Source: Desulfobacterales bacterium (GTDB taxonomy: Bacteria > Desulfobacterota > Desulfobacteria > Desulfobacterales > JAUWMJ01). From it: 10,449 nucleotides of DNA. Location of the stretch: assembly GCA_030613225.1 (NCBI GenBank), contig JAUWMJ010000062.1, positions 1 to 10,449 on the forward strand, written 5' to 3'. This document shows positions 6,288-10,449 of the stretch, one piece after another (within the stretch, counting starts at the first letter, position 1; each line of letters opens with the position of its first letter). A model generated the notes under the pieces. It was given only the letters and a program-made list of their open reading frames with translations. It was not told where the DNA came from and did not search any database. The position numbers were made by a program, and so were the translations under genes.

Positions 6288-8965
6288 TTACTTCCCGTTA
6301 TATACGGCATAATTTCCAGTGAGTGTCCACCGGTTGCCATGGTAATTGCGCCATCGATATCCGTGCGAAATATTTTACAATCCTGTTCGGCATATCTTTT
6401 TAAAACAGATGGGTGGGGAAAGCGAAACCTGTTTTTCCAGCCGGATGATATTATAATATACTCAGGGTTAACTTTATCAAGGAAAAGACCGGAACTTGAA
6501 GTTCCGCTGCCATGGTGTGGTGCAATCAGTACAGTGCTTGCCAGGTTTTCTCCGACCATGGAAACAAGCTCTCTTTCCGCACTCTTCATTATATCCCCAG
6601 GTAAAAGGAAAGAATATTTTCCGAAATCCGCCTTTACTACCAGGGAATTATTATTAGTATCGCGCCACTTATCTTTTTTTCTCTTATCGAGAAAATCCCT
6701 TTTGGGGTAGAGAATTTCGAGAGTTACGCCATTTATTTTACAGGTCCGTGGCATATCTTTGAAGTTGGGCATATCAATGTTCTTTTCTTTAATAATCTTT
6801 ATAAATTTTTTATATCCCAGGGTGTTCCTTTTTTCACCATTAATCCATACACTTTTCACATTAAAGTGCCGGGCGATATAGATTAGTCCGTTCAAATGAT
6901 CACTGTTTGGATGGGATAAAATAAGTGTATCAACTGTTTTAATCTTTTTGCGCCATAAAAACGGTGCAATCACTCTTGCACCCATATCAAAAACCGAATT
7001 GTCATAAAAGCCGCCTCCATCTGCAAGAATGCAATAGCCTCGCGGCAATTCCAGGAGAGCGGAACTCCCCTGCCCCACATCTATAACTGTAACCTTAAGA
7101 TCTTTGTTCCGGAATCTTACGTTCAGCCAGTAGCAAATATCGCCCACAAGTGCTATCACAACAACCGCTACAAGAACCCTGGCAGTTTTTCCGGTAAAAT
7201 CACTTTTTTCAATTTCTGATGTTTCAGGCCTCACCTTTTTTAAGTTTAATACCGCCCACATCATAATATAGTAGCAGCATATTTCAAAATACGATGGGGT
7301 TACAGTTTTCACAGCCGCAAAAGGCAGATCGGAAAAATAATTCACGAGGCTTATAGCCTTAGACAACACTGTGCCGCTTATATACATGAACCACGATGCC
7401 GCTTCACTGCTGACAGGATATAAAAACACGGAAAATAAACCTGTGGGAACAACAATAAAGCCAATAATGGGAATAATTAGAAAATTCGAGAAAATACCGA
7501 TTAAAGATACCTGGTTAAAATAAAGCATAACCAGAGGAAGCGTACCGATAATGGCAAAAAAAGAAACCAGAAAAAATGAAAACAACCTATCTGTTATTCC
7601 TGTAAACAGGCTTCTTTTTTGCCCGCCTGGAAGAAACGCCGACCTTTTATGCACTTTTGACAAACCGTATATTATTGAAAGTACAGCACTAAAAGAAAGC
7701 TGGAACGAAATGGAAAAAACAGAGGGTGGATGGACAATCAGTATCAGCATGGCTGCCAGAGCCAGAGTGTTCATCAGGTCATGCTCCCTTTCAAACAAAA
7801 ATGTCATCAGGAAAACTCCAACCATAATGACCGCCCTCTGGGTAGAAGGCGCCATCCCGGAAAGAAGGCCATATACAATTACAGGCATAAAAGATAGGAC
7901 TGCCGCCCCTTTTTTAACCCAGGCATTGAATAATACCAGTTTAAAACGGGAAAGAACCCACGCAAAAAATATAAATGCTACACTGGCGACAATTCCGATA
8001 TGAAGTCCCGAAATGGCGAGGAGATGCCCAACTCCGGATCGATTAAAGGCATCACGAAGATCTTGCGGAATCTGCTGCCTCTGTCCTACTATCAGCGCTT
8101 TTAATACTCCCTGGTGATTTCCTCCCCCTGCTTTTTCAATAAACGTTGAAATCCGGCAGCGCACCTTGCTTATTGCCCGTCTAATCCTTACGTCCTGGCT
8201 TTTGTTTATAACAGTTACTTTCTTCCCATGAGCATATGAACTTCCGAACACGCTTTTAAATGCCATGTATCTTTTATAATCAAACCCTCCGGGATTTTTA
8301 AAATTTCTGATCGATTTGATCGATGCTGCAAAAGAAATCCTGTCTCCAAAAGAAAGCACAGGTTCGTCCCCGGCAACAGTCACGCGGATCTTCCCTGTAA
8401 CGCAAAACTTTCTGTTTTTCCCCTCAAGGCTTTCGGCACTTAAAATGAATTTTCGCCTGAATTTAATTTTTTCAACACTTTGATCTATAGTGCCGACAAT
8501 TTCCCATTTATTTGAATCTGTAAAATGAATAATATGATTTGAAGGGAAATGGGGCGAAGTCCAGGGTTGTATTAAAAGGTATCCGAGAGAGAAAAAAAGG
8601 ATGATTGGAACAAGAAAGTCTTTTTTAAGAAACGAGGCAGTTTCAAAATGTTCAATTTTGTTCGAGATCAAGGAAGGCAAAAATTTTAACCACAGGTGCC
8701 GCGTAGGAAATGCCCTTGGGGTAAATACATGTAGTATTTCGAGGATTAAAATTTTAGCCTGACGCAGATATCGGACAAAAGGGGACGTTTTGAAATTGGC
8801 TCGAAATGACTTGGAAACAATACTGCATAATATCAATCCACCTGTTGCGGAAACAAGCAGATATGCCCATACTCTGCATCCCGGAATTGCAGCTCCTATA
8901 GCTATGCCGGATATCATGGATATTAAAAGAGGTATAATCGGGCGGGAATATACCTTGTCAATCAT
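6284..8965 (-). CDS. comEC: DNA internalization-related competence protein ComEC/Rec2
   Basis: This 893-aa polytopic membrane protein has all three parts of full-length ComEC: an N-terminal membrane/OB region (DUF4131, about 1-260), a competence-domain channel core (about 285-575) and a C-terminal metallo-beta-lactamase-like domain (about 622-885). The core has [16 protein letters not shown] (311-326) and GMAPSTQRA (370-378), both typical. The hydrolase domain shows VIDVGQGSS (627-635), [10 protein letters not shown] (684-693, the HxxxDH metal motif), LPGD (788-791), APHHGSGTS (815-823) and His851. The family moves single-stranded DNA across the inner membrane, and the C-terminal domain is thought to degrade the non-transported strand. 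A basic stretch (about 51-118) between the early helices makes it longer than many homologues. The start overlaps the murA stop (ATGA, 8962-8965) and its stop overlaps the kinase start, so it is the middle gene of an operon. No frameshift is seen. Confidence 0.93.
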   Translation of the reverse strand: MIDKVYSRPIIPLLISMISGIAIGAAIPGCRVWAYLLVSATGGLILCSIVSKSFRANFKTSPFVRYLRQAKILILEILHVFTPRAFPTRHLWLKFLPSLISNKIEHFETASFLKKDFLVPIILFFSLGYLLIQPWTSPHFPSNHIIHFTDSNKWEIVGTIDQSVEKIKFRRKFILSAESLEGKNRKFCVTGKIRVTVAGDEPVLSFGDRISFAASIKSIRNFKNPGGFDYKRYMAFKSVFGSSYAHGKKVTVINKSQDVRIRRAISKVRCRISTFIEKAGGGNHQGVLKALIVGQRQQIPQDLRDAFNRSGVGHLLAISGLHIGIVASVAFIFFAWVLSRFKLVLFNAWVKKGAAVLSFMPVIVYGLLSGMAPSTQRAVIMVGVFLMTFLFEREHDLMNTLALAAMLILIVHPPSVFSISFQLSFSAVLSIIYGLSKVHKRSAFLPGGQKRSLFTGITDRLFSFFLVSFFAIIGTLPLVMLYFNQVSLIGIFSNFLIIPIIGFIVVPTGLFSVFLYPVSSEAASWFMYISGTVLSKAISLVNYFSDLPFAAVKTVTPSYFEICCYYIMMWAVLNLKKVRPETSEIEKSDFTGKTARVLVAVVVIALVGDICYWLNVRFRNKDLKVTVIDVGQGSSALLELPRGYCILADGGGFYDNSVFDMGARVIAPFLWRKKIKTVDTLILSHPNSDHLNGLIYIARHFNVKSVWINGEKRNTLGYKKFIKIIKEKNIDMPNFKDMPRTCKINGVTLEILYPKRDFLDKRKKDKWRDTNNNSLVVKADFGKYSFLLPGDIMKSAERELVSMVGENLASTVLIAPHHGSGTSSSGLFLDKVNPEYIIISSGWKNRFRFPHPSVLKRYAEQDCKIFRTDIDGAITMATGGHSLEIMPYITGSK

Positions 8966-10215
8966 CCCTTAACCCGTTTAACTGCTGCACCAAGCTTAGC
9001 AAATTTCGCTTCAATTGACTGGTATCCGCGATCCAGATGATACACCCGATTAACCTCGGTTTTGCCCCTGGCAACCAGGCCTGCAAGAATCAATGAAGCG
9101 CTGGCCCGGAGATCTGAGGCCATAACCGGCGCACCTGATAATTTCTTAACTCCCTGTACCACTGCGCTGTTTCCTGACACCTTTATTTGGGCCCCCATAC
9201 GTCTGAGTTCACTTACATGTATAAAACGATTCTCAAAGATAGTTTCAGAAATAATGCTAAAGCCGCATGCAACAGACATAAGCACCATGAACTGAGCCTG
9301 CATATCCGTTGGAAAACCCGGATATGGCAGGGTTTTCACATCCACGCTTTTGATTTTGTCAGGTCCTTTAACCAGTATGTTATTGCCGTCAACAATAACC
9401 TTTGCGCCTGTAAGACTTAATTTGTGAATAACAGCTTCAAGATGATCAGATCTGCAACCTGTAAGTTTGACGTCACCACCGGTTAAAGCTGATGCAACCA
9501 TGAATGTTCCGGCTTCTATTCGATCCGGAATAATGGAAACAGATACAGGTTTAAGTGAAGAAACCCCTTGTATGGAAATTTCCGAAGTGCCTGCCCCCTT
9601 AATATCCGCCCCCATTTTGTTTAAAACATCGGCAAGTGCTATGATTTCCGGTTCACGTGCTGCATTACCAAGGACTGTAACTCCATCTGCTAAAACAGCG
9701 GCCATCATGAGGTTTTCCGTTCCGGTAACCGTCGATATATCAAAATAAATTGAATTCCCTTTAAGGCAATCGACTGAAGCATTAATGTATCCATGTTCCA
9801 CTTCAATTGAGGCACCTAGTTTGGCCAAAGCCTTCAGGTGTAAATTAATCGGCCTTGCACCAATTGCACATCCTCCGGGTAAAGATACTCTGGCCTCTTT
9901 AAGTCGAGCAAGCAGCGGACCAAGCACCAGGATAGAGGCGCGCATCTTTCTTACCAGTTCGTAAGAGGCTTCGGAATTATTAAGACCGCTTGCATCTATT
10001 CGGACAGTATCTTTTTCTCTTTCTACCTTTGCGCCAAGGCTTGAAAGAAGCAGCAGTGTACTTTCTATGTCTTTCAGATCAGGTATATTAGTATATGTAT
10101 TCCAGCCATCTGCAAGCAGCGAAGACACAAGTATCGGAAGCGCCGCATTCTTGGCGCCACAAATCCTGACTTCTCCCTTAAGAGAATGACCGCCTTCTAT
10201 GATTATTTTATCCAT
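8962..10215 (-). CDS. murA: UDP-N-acetylglucosamine 1-carboxyvinyltransferase MurA
   Basis: MurA transfers enolpyruvate from phosphoenolpyruvate to UDP-GlcNAc, the first committed step of peptidoglycan synthesis, in the cytoplasm. From the chosen start (MDKIIIEGG) it has 417 residues, the normal family length. Lys22-Asn23 in [11 protein letters not shown] and the catalytic Cys116 in [19 protein letters not shown] are at the expected places. [14 protein letters not shown] carries the conserved Asp, and [13 protein letters not shown] is the C-terminal signature. With Cys at 116, the enzyme should be of the fosfomycin-sensitive type. An in-frame ATG 15 bases upstream (10230) would add MNEVK, but only ATG 10215 has a Shine-Dalgarno (GAGG, 10221-10224, five bases away). 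It is the first gene of the murA-comEC-kinase operon. Identification is near certain. Confidence 0.97.
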   Translation of the reverse strand: MDKIIIEGGHSLKGEVRICGAKNAALPILVSSLLADGWNTYTNIPDLKDIESTLLLLSSLGAKVEREKDTVRIDASGLNNSEASYELVRKMRASILVLGPLLARLKEARVSLPGGCAIGARPINLHLKALAKLGASIEVEHGYINASVDCLKGNSIYFDISTVTGTENLMMAAVLADGVTVLGNAAREPEIIALADVLNKMGADIKGAGTSEISIQGVSSLKPVSVSIIPDRIEAGTFMVASALTGGDVKLTGCRSDHLEAVIHKLSLTGAKVIVDGNNILVKGPDKIKSVDVKTLPYPGFPTDMQAQFMVLMSVACGFSIISETIFENRFIHVSELRRMGAQIKVSGNSAVVQGVKKLSGAPVMASDLRASASLILAGLVARGKTEVNRVYHLDRGYQSIEAKFAKLGAAVKRVKG

Positions 10216-10220
10216 TTTAA

Positions 10221-10224
10221 CCTC
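10221..10224 (-). promoter_or_regulatory. Shine-Dalgarno that sets the murA start at 10215
   Basis: On the minus strand GAGG occupies 10224-10221, five bases before ATG 10215. The alternative ATG at 10230 lies directly after the T-tract of the terminator hairpin and has no such site, so 10215 is the better start. Confidence 0.65.
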
Positions 10225-10233
10225 ATTCAAAAA

Positions 10234-10277
10234 AAAAGCGCTTCCCCAAATTTAATTATTATGAAGGAAGCGCTTTT
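10234..10277 (-). terminator. Strong hairpin terminator of the upstream small membrane-protein gene
   Basis: AAAAGCGCTTCC (10234-10245) and GGAAGCGCTTTT (10266-10277) form a perfect 12-bp inverted repeat with a 20-base loop. On the minus strand the stem closes into an unbroken run of eight or so T residues just before murA, as in an intrinsic terminator. It lies 21 bases after the stop of the gene entering from the right edge. The T-run ends within 20 bases of the murA start, so murA needs a promoter inside the hairpin or read-through. Confidence 0.8.
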
Positions 10278-10288
10278 GTTCTTTTCAA
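10258..10288 (-). promoter_or_regulatory. Candidate murA promoter nested in the terminator hairpin
   Basis: On the minus strand TTGAAA (10288-10283; 5 of 6 consensus) and CATAAT (10263-10258; 5 of 6) are separated by 19 bases, which is longer than ideal. The -10 falls in the hairpin loop and the spacer covers one stem arm. A start near 10251 would leave a leader of about 36 bases before murA that contains only the second stem arm and so could not form the terminator. Confidence 0.35.
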
Positions 10289-10298
10289 TTTCTAAATT

Positions 10299-10449
10299 CT
10301 AGTGGTTATGACCACCCTTTCCTTTATAGGTATCCCAGGCAGCCTTAATAATGCAATATGTCATGCCGATTCCTATGATGTTCAGCGCATACCAAAGTCC
10401 ACCGTGAAACACAATATGGTCGGCATCCCATACCCATTCAAAACTAATA
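10299..10449 (-). CDS. C-terminal part of a small membrane protein (5' end beyond window)
   Basis: The last 49 codons and stop (TAG, 10299-10301) of a gene entering from the right edge are visible. The product reads ISFEWVWDADHIVFHGG at its visible start, then one hydrophobic helix (about 12-36, containing LWYALNIIGIGMTYCIIK). It ends in a short polar tail KGKGGHNH with two histidines. Several aromatic residues and two histidines sit just before the helix (HIVFHGGLW). No named family is recognised. The strong terminator after it, and the lack of overlap with murA, show that it is not part of the murA operon. It is not in a longer frame with another start here, so its full length is unknown. 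Confidence 0.65.
   Translation of the reverse strand, partial: ISFEWVWDADHIVFHGGLWYALNIIGIGMTYCIIKAAWDTYKGKGGHNH

Noticed and set aside
6258..6710. 150-codon plus-strand ORF opposite the comEC 3' end
   Set aside because: It is antisense to the conserved metallo-beta-lactamase-like domain of ComEC; the composition is that of a mirror frame.
7551..8003. 150-codon plus-strand ORF opposite comEC
   Set aside because: It is antisense to the conserved channel core; no recognisable protein features.
10216..10230. murA start at ATG 10230 (adds MNEVK)
   Set aside because: It directly follows the terminator T-tract and lacks a Shine-Dalgarno, whereas ATG 10215 has GAGG five bases upstream and gives the usual MurA N-terminus.

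Overview
The window looks like chromosomal DNA of an anaerobic deltaproteobacterium (Desulfobacterota, possibly a sulfate reducer). This is inferred from the gene content: a YedF-type selenium-metabolism protein, a haem-binding sensor kinase of the Tll0287-like class, an archaeal-type phosphoglycerate mutase, moderately AT-rich coding DNA, and intergenic repeats built of degenerate 7-bp units. Nothing points to a plasmid, phage, insertion sequence with transposase, CRISPR array, rRNA or tRNA. Almost every gene lies on the minus strand, so the region reads from high to low coordinates.

Right part (10449 to 4350): the C-terminal end of a small membrane protein enters from the right edge and is followed by a strong hairpin terminator (10234-10277). 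Next come murA (peptidoglycan precursor synthesis), comEC (DNA-uptake channel) and a haem-c sensor histidine kinase. These three are joined by stop/start overlaps at 8962-8965 and 6284-6287 and almost certainly form one operon. A possible promoter for it sits inside the terminator hairpin.

Middle part (4349 to 1797): a 325-bp gap holds an imperfect 16-bp inverted repeat with tandem heptamers (4132-4268) and a doubtful 69-codon ORF. Then come a TIM-barrel sugar-phosphate isomerase/epimerase-like protein and a cofactor-independent phosphoglycerate mutase of the archaeal ApgM type, probably co-transcribed.

Left part (1796 to 1): a 256-bp gap contains a second, MITE-like repeat element (1568-1781). 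It is followed by a YbaK/EbsC-type Cys-tRNA(Pro) deacylase. Next is an AT-rich island (about 540-975) with the only two plus-strand genes, encoding tiny membrane proteins of 59 and 30 residues. A well-formed promoter lies so close to the first start that its mRNA should be leaderless. Diverging from them, yedF (TusA-like plus DsrE-like domains) runs off the left edge.

Most of the window is ordinary housekeeping. The points most worth a second look are the leaderless small-membrane-protein pair, the two heptamer-arm repeat elements, the promoter-in-terminator arrangement before murA, the haem sensor kinase coupled to murA-comEC, and the phosphoglycerate mutase variant paired with a TIM-barrel enzyme. 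None of these is clearly a new biological system.
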